39,439 nt of DNA from Syntrophomonadaceae bacterium (GCA_028692415.1 JAQUXM010000001.1:42599-82037), one strand, 5' to 3'; positions 29,378 to 38,746 are shown, counted from the first letter of the stretch. Made by a program: numbers and translations. Notes: a model not told the origin generated them from the letters alone.

Positions 29378-31615
29378 CTAACATAGTTTATGGTTCGAGT
29401 ATAGTTTTTCCAATTGCTCATTATCTATCAAAACTTCGCGCTTTTTATTATTATCAAGTTCCGAAACCAAACCCCGTTCCTCCATCATGTCAACCAACCT
29501 GGCAGCTCTGGAATATCCAATGCGGAGCCTTCGCTGCAATAAAGAAACCGAGGCTTTCTTGCTTTCCACAAAAACTGTAACCGCGTCCCAGAATAACTCA
29601 TCCCCAAGGTCCTCTGACATTTGTTCCAGGGAAAGGGCTATTTCTGCAGCTTGATCATCATGGTTGGTCTCCATAACCTGTTGTTTAATAAAATCTACGG
29701 TGTTTTCTATCTCCTGGTCAGAAACATACGCCCCTTGCACCCGAAATGGTTTGGCGGCTCCTACCGGAAGAAACAGCATATCGCCTTTGCCCAGCAGTTT
29801 CTCAGCTCCGGCACAATCCAGAATAGTCCGGGAATCAACCTGGGAGGACACTGCAAAGGCTATCCGGGAAGGGATATTAGCCTTAATAATCCCGGTTACC
29901 ACATCAACTGAAGGGCGCTGGGTAGCCACAATTAGATGCATCCCGGCGGCTCTTGACATCTGGGCCAGGCGGCAGATGGAATCCTCAACTTCCAGTGGCG
30001 CAACCATCATCAGATCTGCCAATTCATCAATAATTATAACTATGTAAGGAAGTTTCTCTTTGGCAGTCTGATTATATCTTTGCATATCACGGACCCCCTG
30101 ATCGGCAAACAAGCGATATCTTTTCTCCATCTCTGTTACCATCCAGCGCAAAACCACCGAAGCCTTTTTAGGATCGGTAACTACCGGGGTCATAAGATGA
30201 GGTATGCCATTATATACTGCCAGTTCCACCATTTTAGGATCGATAAATACCAGTTTAAGCTCTTCTGGAGTTGCATTAAACAGCAATATCATAATTATAC
30301 AGTTAATGCAAACACTTTTTCCCGAACCGGTAGAACCAGCAATCAGCAAATGCGGCATCTCATTAAGTTTGGCTACCACGGTATTGCCGCTAATATCCTC
30401 ACCCAACGCAATGGCCAAGGGACTGTTTAATTGTTTAAAAACTGCCGATGAGAGAAGATTACGCAATCCTACGCTCATAACCTTGTGATTCGGCACCTCT
30501 ATCCCTATGGCTGATTTACCCGGTATCGGAGCTTCGATGCGAATCCCCTGAGCGGCCAGATTCATCTGCAAATCATCAGTAAGACTTAGTATGCGGCTAA
30601 CCTTGACGCCTGGAGCCGGAGTAAGCTCATAGCGAGTAACTGCCGGCCCGCAACTCACTTGGTTAACCCTGACCCCTATGCCAAAACTGGTGAAGGTATC
30701 CTCCAATATACTTATACTTTCTTTAATACTCTTCTCATCAACATTTCTATCCGTACTGACGGTATTCAACAATTCCAACGGCGGTCTTTGATAATCAACA
30801 CTGTTCCTTTTTGGGCTTGTGTTAATATCCGGATCTTCACCCCCAGTAATAAAGTTGAGCTTTAGCTGGGCATCCTTAGCAGTATCAACAACTGTTTCCG
30901 GAAGCACGGTTGGTTCCACGCTGTTGCTTATTATTAAAGGATCACTGGAAGAAACCGGATTGGAATTGCTCTCAGTCTGCGGTGTGTAATAAAAAAGATC
31001 GACCATCTTCGCAGCAATAAATTTACTCAAATCCGCCAACATGTTTCCAATTATCGCCATTGGCTTGTCTATAATCATTAAAACTGCCAGCACAAAAGTC
31101 AAACATAAAAATATTAACGCACCTATTTCCCCAACCAGTTTACCCAGTAATAAGGCCAGCCCGCCTCCCAGATATCCGCCTCCCATCCCCTTAAGTCCGG
31201 CTTCCCAGGAATCGAGGCCGCCTGGAATATCATAGAGGCTGATCCATAGTAATATCGCCAGATATAAAAGGCTGACTCCCCACATGCGAACTGACCAATA
31301 TTTTTTATTGATACCCATGTCAATAGACCAGATAAGGAGAAAGAAAGATATCAGCACAGCTCCGTTACCAAATACCAGTTCCAGTGCCTTCATTATGTAT
31401 TTGCCCAGAACCCCAATGAATTGGGTACTCTCAGGCATATTCTGAAATCTGCTGATACTTATATATACGAATACGGCCAGCATAAAGAGGGTTATGGATA
31501 TAACTTCCTTTTTGATGCCAACCGGAGGATTTTTAGGATTATGGTTCTCAATCCCGGCCCGCGACTTTTTTATCCTCTTTTTGCTTACTTCCGGCATCAT
31601 ATTTCTCCTACCCAT
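29378..31615 (-). CDS. ftsK: DNA translocase FtsK/SpoIIIE
   Basis: Four N-terminal TMs, HLLIAGSTGSGKSVCIN Walker A, IVIIIDELADLMM, C-terminal winged-helix gamma domain. Confidence 0.96.
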   Translation of the reverse strand: MGRRNMMPEVSKKRIKKSRAGIENHNPKNPPVGIKKEVISITLFMLAVFVYISISRFQNMPESTQFIGVLGKYIMKALELVFGNGAVLISFFLLIWSIDMGINKKYWSVRMWGVSLLYLAILLWISLYDIPGGLDSWEAGLKGMGGGYLGGGLALLLGKLVGEIGALIFLCLTFVLAVLMIIDKPMAIIGNMLADLSKFIAAKMVDLFYYTPQTESNSNPVSSSDPLIISNSVEPTVLPETVVDTAKDAQLKLNFITGGEDPDINTSPKRNSVDYQRPPLELLNTVSTDRNVDEKSIKESISILEDTFTSFGIGVRVNQVSCGPAVTRYELTPAPGVKVSRILSLTDDLQMNLAAQGIRIEAPIPGKSAIGIEVPNHKVMSVGLRNLLSSAVFKQLNSPLAIALGEDISGNTVVAKLNEMPHLLIAGSTGSGKSVCINCIIMILLFNATPEELKLVFIDPKMVELAVYNGIPHLMTPVVTDPKKASVVLRWMVTEMEKRYRLFADQGVRDMQRYNQTAKEKLPYIVIIIDELADLMMVAPLEVEDSICRLAQMSRAAGMHLIVATQRPSVDVVTGIIKANIPSRIAFAVSSQVDSRTILDCAGAEKLLGKGDMLFLPVGAAKPFRVQGAYVSDQEIENTVDFIKQQVMETNHDDQAAEIALSLEQMSEDLGDELFWDAVTVFVESKKASVSLLQRRLRIGYSRAARLVDMMEERGLVSELDNNKKREVLIDNEQLEKLYSNHKLC

Positions 31616-31718
31616 TACTATCCGGGATTATTACCTGATACAGACTTCGCTTGCAAGTTATTTATTCCTGCTTAACTGCATAAAAAGCCTCATAATAATA
31701 AATTGATAATACAGATTA

Positions 31719-32522
31719 TTAAAGCCAGAAATAATAATATAGCAAGGTAAGACTGCCGACTGTCCAGCAATAATAAGAAAAAACGGAAAGTCTGCCTCGG
31801 CGCACCATTTTCATTACTACCGCAATGGCAAAATAACCAAACAAAGCCGCAGTTAGGGGACCAACAATATAGGGCAAAACATTTTCGGCCGGAATCCCGT
31901 TCACAAATAGGTCCCTTAATTGAAATACTCCCGCCCCGATAATAACCGGAATGGAAAGCAGAAATGAATAGCGCGCGGCAAATTCCCGGTCCAAGCCCGA
32001 TATAAGACCGCCGGCGATGGTAGATCCCGATCTTGAGATCCCAGGGATTATAGCCAGGGCCTGAATAATGCCAATGAAAACGGCATCTTTGTATGAGGTT
32101 TCATCAGCTGTTTTTAGACCGAAATGTTGATGGGCAAGGTATTCGGAAATCTTAAGCAGCGCTCCGGTAATTAATAGTCCAATTCCAACCACCAGCAGAG
32201 ATTCGAAGGCCTGCTCAAAAAGCGGTGCCAGCAAAAACCCTGCCAGGCCGGCCGGTATACAACCCACAATAATCAACCAGCTCAAGCGGTCGAAAGGATG
32301 CTTGCAAATGTTGACAATATCATCCCGAAAGGCAATAAACACAGCCAGCAAAGTACCCAAATGAACCAGCACATCAAAAGTAAGCGGGCCTTCATTAAGC
32401 CCAAAAAGATGCTGGAATATAACCAGATGACCCGAACTGCTGACTGGCAAAAACTCGGTAAGTCCCTGAACAGCCCCTAAAACAAAGGCCTCTAAAGAAT
32501 TCATCCCACTCCCACCCCCCAA
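31719..32522 (-). CDS. uppP: Undecaprenyl-diphosphatase
   Basis: [20 protein letters not shown] and [14 protein letters not shown]. True start probably MNSLEAF, just inside the ORF. Confidence 0.96.
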   Translation of the reverse strand: MGGGSGMNSLEAFVLGAVQGLTEFLPVSSSGHLVIFQHLFGLNEGPLTFDVLVHLGTLLAVFIAFRDDIVNICKHPFDRLSWLIIVGCIPAGLAGFLLAPLFEQAFESLLVVGIGLLITGALLKISEYLAHQHFGLKTADETSYKDAVFIGIIQALAIIPGISRSGSTIAGGLISGLDREFAARYSFLLSIPVIIGAGVFQLRDLFVNGIPAENVLPYIVGPLTAALFGYFAIAVVMKMVRRGRLSVFSYYCWTVGSLTLLYYYFWL

Positions 32523-32692
32523 AAATGCTTTATAAATTATAGCATATTACTGGAAAAGTAGTACTAGCAAGAGGATGAGGTGATGAAAAAAGTGGGTTGA
32601 TGTCAGCTTTTAACAACTCTTTCGGAAATACGCAGTCAGAAGTCAATGTAGACAAAGCCCTGTCCCTTGTCTGCTTATATCATTATAAGAAC

Positions 32693-32905
32693 CTACTCGT
32701 ATTGCAATTTTAATACCTTACCCGGTGAGTATTCGGAATTCATATAATCCATCGGGTCGGTGCTTAAGATGTCAACAACCTGCTGCTGCCCTGATGACAT
32801 AACTTCCGCGGTCAGGATTCCCCCGGATGAGAGGCGGTAATAGCGGCGTTCACTTTGGGGCAAGTGTGCCAGCAGTTCCAGGGGTTCGAGCATATAATAA
32901 ATCAT
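32693..32905 (-). CDS. YlzJ-like small protein
   Basis: 70 aa, [12 protein letters not shown]; overlaps tepA stop as in other Firmicutes. Confidence 0.8.
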   Translation of the reverse strand: MIYYMLEPLELLAHLPQSERRYYRLSSGGILTAEVMSSGQQQVVDILSTDPMDYMNSEYSPGKVLKLQYE

Positions 32906-33660
32906 TGCATAACTCCCCTGTCCATTAATTCATGCAATTTGTGAAGGGCATCGCTAAGCCCGCCTATGGCATCTATCAAACCACATTCAACCGCGTCTTT
33001 ACCCACCAGCACGGTGCCGATATCGCGGGCCAGATCACCGGTGCGAAACATTAATTCCCGGAATTTATCCCGGCTGATATTAGAGTGTTTGGTGGTGAAA
33101 TCAATGACCCTTTCCTGCATTTTATCAAGGTATTCAAAGGTGGCGGGTACCCCAATCACCAGGCCGGTTAATCTTATCGGATGAATGGTCATGGTAGCTG
33201 AAGGCGCGATGAGGGAATAATTGCTGCTTACCGCAATGCTGGAACCAATCGAATGACCTCCCCCCAAAACAATGGATACCGTAGGCTTAGACAGGCTGGC
33301 AATCATTTCTGCCAGCGCCAGGCCAGCTTCCACATCGCCACCCACTGTATTCAAAACCACCAGCAATCCTTTTATCTGAGGATTTTCTTCTATAGCCACC
33401 AGCTGAGGTATGATATGTTCATATTTAGTGGTCTTGTTCTGCGGTGGCAGTACCATGTGGCCTTCCACCTGACCGGTAATAACCAGGCAGTGTATATCGC
33501 TTTTAAAGCTTGGTATCTCAACCTGTCCCAATTCTTTAATATTGTTTAACTTTGGATCATTTTCGTTTTGTTGGGTACTCGGGTTTTGCTCCAAGTTACG
33601 CAACTCCCTTCCAATATACTTCTCTTCTTTAGCATCACCTTGCACCAGAAAATAATACAT
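32902..33660 (-). CDS. tepA: ClpP/TepA-family translocation-enhancing protease
   Basis: [62 protein letters not shown]. Confidence 0.9.
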   Translation of the reverse strand: MYYFLVQGDAKEEKYIGRELRNLEQNPSTQQNENDPKLNNIKELGQVEIPSFKSDIHCLVITGQVEGHMVLPPQNKTTKYEHIIPQLVAIEENPQIKGLLVVLNTVGGDVEAGLALAEMIASLSKPTVSIVLGGGHSIGSSIAVSSNYSLIAPSATMTIHPIRLTGLVIGVPATFEYLDKMQERVIDFTTKHSNISRDKFRELMFRTGDLARDIGTVLVGKDAVECGLIDAIGGLSDALHKLHELMDRGVMQ

Positions 33661-33798
33661 TTAACATCGGAAGAAAGTGCAGAGCAGTTTCTTTCACACC
33701 GTTGCAACGAGGCGGGGGATGAGAACCCGCCGCGCCTGTTTGGTTAATAGGAACCCGACCACTTAAAAAAGCGGGGGACATCTTTTCGCCTCGTTATA
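33661..33798 (+). repeat. Dispersed structured repeat, copy C
   Basis: Full-length copy, starts immediately next to the tepA start codon; AACGAGGCG...CGCCTCGTT ends. Confidence 0.93.
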
Positions 33799-33855
33799 GA
33801 AAGCTTGCCTTTATGTTTTCTAGCCCAACTGGAGACGTTCATTTGTTGTGTTCTG

Positions 33856-34089
33856 CTATGGTAAAATTTCAACATCTACTGCTTCGGCCATTCCCCGACC
33901 AAGTGCAATCTGCATCTGCCCTACATTAAAAAGCAAGGGCCCTTTAAAAGGATAGCAGCTAAGCAGTTCTATTTCCACGCCAGGTATAATCCCCATTTCA
34001 AACATTTTTCTTTCAGCTTTACTCCCCTTGCTGATAGACTTTACTTTCCCTTTTTGTCCTGGCTTCATCGCTGTTGATTTCATAAACAT
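33856..34089 (-). CDS. feoA: Ferrous iron transport protein A
   Basis: 77 aa SH3-like, FEMGIIPGVEIELLSCYPFKGPLLFNVGQMQIALGRGMAEAVDV. Confidence 0.93.
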   Translation of the reverse strand: MFMKSTAMKPGQKGKVKSISKGSKAERKMFEMGIIPGVEIELLSCYPFKGPLLFNVGQMQIALGRGMAEAVDVEILP

Positions 34090-34097
34090 ACCCTCCT

Positions 34098-35864
34098 TTA
34101 ACTAGGTAAAAGCAGGTTCAATATTATTCCTATGGTAAAAGAAGTAGCAAAACCCATAGCCAATATTTTGAGCAAGCTTTTAAAACCCATTTCTCGTACG
34201 GTCATAACCATAACCGGCAAACAAGGTAATGAAAGAGCAACCATGGTTATGGCAATGGTTGCCTCCCGCGGGCTAAGATTAAGGTTCAAAAGAACCAATG
34301 GTGCCAGGTAGCGCTGGAATATGGTTATCAAAACAGCCGTAAAGGCTTCGGCGGGAATCCCGAAGACCAGCTGCGTAAAGCTTTCAATCTCCCTAACTTT
34401 TTCCAATAACCCTGATTCAATCAAAGCCCGCACCGCAATACTCATAATCAAAAGTAGGGGAAGAACTTCAGTAAAAAATCCTGCAAAGCGTATTTTTATT
34501 TTGTGCCAAAGGTTGGCGGCAACTGGTATTCGCAAGGGTGGCAGCTCATAAATAAAACTTTCTTCCAAAGGGATAAGGTGTTTTAGAATATAACCCAATA
34601 TCAGTAGAACTGCCAACATGCTAAAGACCAGTACGAACAACGACGCATGAAAATGAGCCACGACCATGGCCATAATACCCAGGGTTGCAGCACAGGGAAT
34701 AACGATACTTAGCAAGGTAATGGTAATAAAGCGCTGTCCCTCGCCAGGCAGTATACGGGTAGCCAGAACCGCCGGGGTTCTGCATCCGAAGCCTAATGAC
34801 AAGGGAATAACCGCCTGCCCCGAAACTCCCACCAGACTTCCTACCCTTTCCAAGGCCACGGTATAACGGGGCAATAGTCCGGTATCTTCAAGTAAGGCCA
34901 TTAACAGGCTTACCATCAACATAGCCGGCATAATAATCGTAAACGGGATTATCAGGCCTTCAGGAACTGCTCGTGACAAGACCGTGGCTATTAAACCAGG
35001 CGAGAGAATACTTGTAATAAAATTCTCCAAAGAACTACTAAGTGGTTGAAGTACCATGTTTACCGTTGTTTCACTCCAGCCAATAAAATGCAAGAGCAGC
35101 CAAAAGCCAAGATAAGCGAGCAGCAAAAGTACTCCTGTACCGAATATCGGGCGGTTAAGAAGGTTCTCCACATACGCCAGCCTCCGCTTGTTGGCAGGGC
35201 TTATGCGATAGCTGACCAATTCAGCGGTCTTTTTGGCCCAACTTGCCCGGGAAATGTCAGCCGGGGTTGTTGTAGTTTCCACCTTGATTCCACAGCTATG
35301 GCAATCCCCGGTACAACCCTGGCAGGAGAGCCGACTGTTTTCTGCTTTTCCAGGTTCATTTCCTGCACTAATAGTTTTATTGGCAAGAGATTTTTTAATA
35401 ATATCAAGTATATCTTCCATACCTTCGCCACTGGTAGAAGAAAGAAGAACTACCGGGGAAGAGGTTAAGCGTTCAAGTTCTACAGCATTGATATGAATAC
35501 CCATTTCCCGTGCTCTATCAATCTGATTTATAACAATTAAAAGCGGGTATTTAAGTTCCAATAGTTCTGCTGTCAACACCAAGTGTCTTTCCAGGTTGGA
35601 GGCGTCAATAACATGGATTAGCAATTCCAAATGTAGATTCTGCAAAAGATCCCGGTAAGTTTCGGCTTCCTGATTGTCAGCAAAAATGGAAAAAATCCCG
35701 GGGGTATCATATATGTTTACAAACCTATTTCCCATCTTTAGCTCGGTGCGTACTACTTCGGTTGAGGTGCCAGGATAATTGGAAGTAAATACATTGCTCC
35801 CGGTTAATAAATTAAATACTGAACTCTTACCTGAATTGGGATTGCCTACCAGAGCAACATGCAT
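34098..35864 (-). CDS. feoB: Ferrous iron transport protein B
   Basis: GNPNSGKSS, DTPGIF, NQID G motifs; GFGCRTPAVLATR Nucleoside_recog/gate region. Confidence 0.95.
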   Translation of the reverse strand: MHVALVGNPNSGKSSVFNLLTGSNVFTSNYPGTSTEVVRTELKMGNRFVNIYDTPGIFSIFADNQEAETYRDLLQNLHLELLIHVIDASNLERHLVLTAELLELKYPLLIVINQIDRAREMGIHINAVELERLTSSPVVLLSSTSGEGMEDILDIIKKSLANKTISAGNEPGKAENSRLSCQGCTGDCHSCGIKVETTTTPADISRASWAKKTAELVSYRISPANKRRLAYVENLLNRPIFGTGVLLLLAYLGFWLLLHFIGWSETTVNMVLQPLSSSLENFITSILSPGLIATVLSRAVPEGLIIPFTIIMPAMLMVSLLMALLEDTGLLPRYTVALERVGSLVGVSGQAVIPLSLGFGCRTPAVLATRILPGEGQRFITITLLSIVIPCAATLGIMAMVVAHFHASLFVLVFSMLAVLLILGYILKHLIPLEESFIYELPPLRIPVAANLWHKIKIRFAGFFTEVLPLLLIMSIAVRALIESGLLEKVREIESFTQLVFGIPAEAFTAVLITIFQRYLAPLVLLNLNLSPREATIAITMVALSLPCLPVMVMTVREMGFKSLLKILAMGFATSFTIGIILNLLLPS

Positions 35865-35889
35865 AACAAGACTCCAATCATATCTGTAA

Positions 35890-35904
35890 TGAGTATCATT
35901 ATCA
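35890..35904 (-). promoter_or_regulatory. Fur box upstream of feoB
   Basis: TGAGTATCATTATCA, 12 of 14 defined positions of TGATAATNATTATCA. Confidence 0.75.
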
Positions 35905-35947
35905 TTTTATTTAAAATTAAGTATCTTAGTTTATGCTTTACTGTAAG

Positions 35948-36385
35948 TTATTTTTTGACTTTCTTTTTACAATCAGGGCAATTAGCATAAATAATCAACT
36001 GGTGATCCACAACTTCAAAGCCCTTGCCTTCCAAATGCTTTTCCAATTTACTCAACAGGTCCTCTTCGATTTCAATGATTTGTCCGCAGGACAGGCAGAT
36101 TACATGATGATGGCGGTGATGCTCGTCTTCGCAAATTTCATAGCGATACTTGCCTTCATCAAAAACCATTTTGTATAGCACCTCAAAGCTGGAGAGTTTG
36201 TCCAGGGTGCGATACACGGTGGCTATACCAAGGTTAGGTGCCTTTTTCCTGGCCTCAGCCAGCACTTCCTCTGCACTAAGATGCCGACCCCGGTTTTCCT
36301 TCATAACATCCAGAACGGCTTGTCGCTGTTGAGTTAAGCGGTAATTTCCTTCTTCCAGCCTCTGCCATATGAGCCGGTCAGTCAT
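35948..36385 (-). CDS. fur: Fur-family ferric uptake regulator; start revised to MTDRLIW
   Basis: YRLTQQRQAVLDVMKENRGRHLSAEEV, ATVYRTLDKL, DEHHRHHHVICLSCGQIIEIE; AGGGGGG upstream of the revised ATG. Confidence 0.93.
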   Translation of the reverse strand: MTDRLIWQRLEEGNYRLTQQRQAVLDVMKENRGRHLSAEEVLAEARKKAPNLGIATVYRTLDKLSSFEVLYKMVFDEGKYRYEICEDEHHRHHHVICLSCGQIIEIEEDLLSKLEKHLEGKGFEVVDHQLIIYANCPDCKKKVKK

Positions 36386-36402
36386 TTTACCAACCCCCCT
36401 AT

Positions 36403-36417
36403 TGATAATGATTATCA
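36403..36417 (-). promoter_or_regulatory. Perfect 7-1-7 Fur box upstream of fur
   Basis: TGATAAT-G-ATTATCA exact palindrome. Confidence 0.92.
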
Positions 36418-36584
36418 TGTTTGATTATATTATATCACAGATACTTTGTCTACGTCAGTAAGCTGACAGACCTACGACCGAAGTACCTCCCCTTCGGGGA
36501 CAGCCCCCTTCGGGCACACAGATGTTCCCTCACGAGGACACGCGCTTTCGCTCACCAATAAGGCGGCGACGCTTAAAGCATGAC

Positions 36585-36621
36585 AAAAGCCCGCAATTAA
36601 GGCGCACCGAAGCGGGCTTTT
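36585..36621 (-). terminator. Terminator, possibly bidirectional
   Basis: AAAAGCCCGC...GCGGGCTTTT, 10-bp perfect stem. Confidence 0.75.
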
Positions 36622-36665
36622 ATCATAACGCGGAGATCTTTTGTCGTCGGCCTACAAGAGTAATA

Positions 36666-36800
36666 TAAGCATCGGGAGAAACTGCGGAGCAGTTTCTCCC
36701 GCACCGCTGCAACGAGGGAGGGATTAGAACCCGCCGCCTGTTTGGTTAATAGGAACCCGACCGTTTAAAGAAGCGGGGGACATCTTTTCGCCTCGTTATA
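36666..36800 (+). repeat. Dispersed structured repeat, copy D
   Basis: Full-length copy; its right end overlaps the rnj stop codon. Confidence 0.93.
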
Positions 36801-38460
36801 CTTCTACTATAATAGGCAATATCATGGGGCGTCTTCCGGTTTTCTCGTAAAGATGTTTGCCCAGTTTTTCCCTAACCTGTGATTTAATAACCGCCCATTC
36901 ACTCACATTCTTTTTCGAACATATTTGTAGTGCCTCATTAACCTTTTCCCGGGCCTTCTCCATTAGCTCTTCGGATTCCCGTACATAGACAAAACCGCGG
37001 CTTACGATATCCGGTCCGGCTACCACTTCGCCTGATTCTTTATTAATGGTAACTACCACTATCATTATTCCATCCTGCGACAACTGTTTGCGGTCACGCA
37101 GAACAATATTTCCCACATCTCCAACTCCCAGACCATCAACCAGGACCTTGCCGGCCGCCACCTTACCTGCTATGATCGCCTTTTTCCTGCCCACTTCTAT
37201 TACTTGGCCATTCTCAGCCACAAATATACGAGAACGCGGAATCCCCAAGCTTTCAGCCAGTTTGGCATGTTTCATAAGATGCCGGTACTCACCATGAACA
37301 GGAATAAAATACTTGGGCCGAATAAGATTAAGTAGTATTTTAAGTTCTTCCTGGGAAGCATGTCCCGATACATGTACCCCAACACTTTTTTCATAGATTA
37401 CCTCGGCTCCTTGCCTGAACAATAGGTCCACGGTTTTAGCCACTAGTTTTTCATTGCCGGGTATGGGGGAAGCTGAAATGATAACGGTATCTCCAGGTTC
37501 AATAGACACCCAACGATGATCGGAAGTAGCAATACGGGTCAAAGCAGACATCGGTTCTCCCTGTGAACCGGTGGTGGCAATAACTACCTGATTGGCTGAA
37601 TACTTGCCAATATCCGCCATCTCAATCAATATCCCCTCCGGTACATTCATGTAACCTAGTTGATTTGAAATACGAACGTTGTTAACCATGCTTCGGCCAA
37701 CTATGGCAACTTTTCTTCCAAATTTATGGGCCGTTGATATGACCTGTTGGATACGGTGAACATTGGATGCAAAGGTGGTCACAATAATTCGGCCTTCACA
37801 CTTGCCAAAGAGATCATCAAAGGTGTTGCCCACCACTTTCTCCGACATGGTGAAACCGCTTTTATCAGCATTGGTGCTGTCACCCATCATAACCAGCACA
37901 CCTTTTTCACCCAGCTCGGCCAATTTTCTAAAATCCACAACCTCCCCATCCACCGGGGTTTGGTCAAGCTTGATATCACCAGTATGAAGAATTATACCCA
38001 GCGGGGTATGAACAGCTATACCCATCGCATCGGGAATACTGTGACTAACCCGGAAGAATTCTACTTCAAAAGGGTCAAGTTTAATGAGATCGCGCGGTGC
38101 AACAACCTGGAAATCAATGGCACCCAGATTATGCTCTTTGAGCTTTTCTTCAACCAGGCCAAGGGTTAGCTTGCTTCCATATACCGGCACATTAATCTCT
38201 TTTAATACATACGGCAATGCCCCTACATGATCTTCGTGTCCATGGGTAAGCAATATAGCCTTAATTTTTTCTTTGTTTTCGACCAGATAGCTAATATCAG
38301 GAATAACGATATCAATTCCCAAAAGTTCTTCCTCGGGGAACATTAATCCAGCATCAATGACCACAATACTGTCCTGATATCTGATTGCCATCATGTTTTT
38401 CCCGATTTCCCCCAATCCGCCCAGAGGAATAATCTTCAGCCGAGAATCGACATCTGACAC
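36796..38460 (-). CDS. rnj: Ribonuclease J
   Basis: PLGGLGEIGKNM, LTHGHEDHVGALPY, HTGDIKLD, ATTGSQGEPMSAL, PVHGEYRHLMKHA. Confidence 0.96.
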   Translation of the reverse strand: MSDVDSRLKIIPLGGLGEIGKNMMAIRYQDSIVVIDAGLMFPEEELLGIDIVIPDISYLVENKEKIKAILLTHGHEDHVGALPYVLKEINVPVYGSKLTLGLVEEKLKEHNLGAIDFQVVAPRDLIKLDPFEVEFFRVSHSIPDAMGIAVHTPLGIILHTGDIKLDQTPVDGEVVDFRKLAELGEKGVLVMMGDSTNADKSGFTMSEKVVGNTFDDLFGKCEGRIIVTTFASNVHRIQQVISTAHKFGRKVAIVGRSMVNNVRISNQLGYMNVPEGILIEMADIGKYSANQVVIATTGSQGEPMSALTRIATSDHRWVSIEPGDTVIISASPIPGNEKLVAKTVDLLFRQGAEVIYEKSVGVHVSGHASQEELKILLNLIRPKYFIPVHGEYRHLMKHAKLAESLGIPRSRIFVAENGQVIEVGRKKAIIAGKVAAGKVLVDGLGVGDVGNIVLRDRKQLSQDGIMIVVVTINKESGEVVAGPDIVSRGFVYVRESEELMEKAREKVNEALQICSKKNVSEWAVIKSQVREKLGKHLYEKTGRRPMILPIIVEV

Positions 38461-38615
38461 TCAAACACCTTCTTTATTCAATTACTATCGCACATTTTCC
38501 CGCACTTAAATAATAAGTTTTTAAATACAGATTTTCCGCACTGTACTATCATGTCTATTATAAACTTTTATGGGTCCTTATACAACTTCATTAATTCATT
38601 TGAAATATAATGCTA

Positions 38616-38644
38616 AAAAGGATAGACATCCTGCCTATCCTTTT
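38616..38644 (-). terminator. Terminator in rnj-dapA gap
   Basis: AAAAGGATAG-ACATCCTGC-CTATCCTTTT with T tracts on both sides. Confidence 0.75.
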
Positions 38645-38675
38645 GTTTTAGTTTATTTATTTATTGCCTGTGTAA

Positions 38676-38691
38676 TGTTTCACGTAAAACA
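38676..38691. promoter_or_regulatory. parS-like ParB/Spo0J binding site
   Basis: TGTTTCACGTAAAACA, one mismatch to TGTTTCACGTGAAACA. Confidence 0.6.
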
Positions 38692-38746
38692 TATTTAATT
38701 TCTGATAGCTTATTGTCTTAGCCATAAATGAGAGCTGTTAGTATAA

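Noticed and set aside
32645-32680. AGACAAAGCCCTGTCCCTTGTCT inverted repeat near uppP
   Set aside because: Only 6-bp arms and no T-run; too weak to call.
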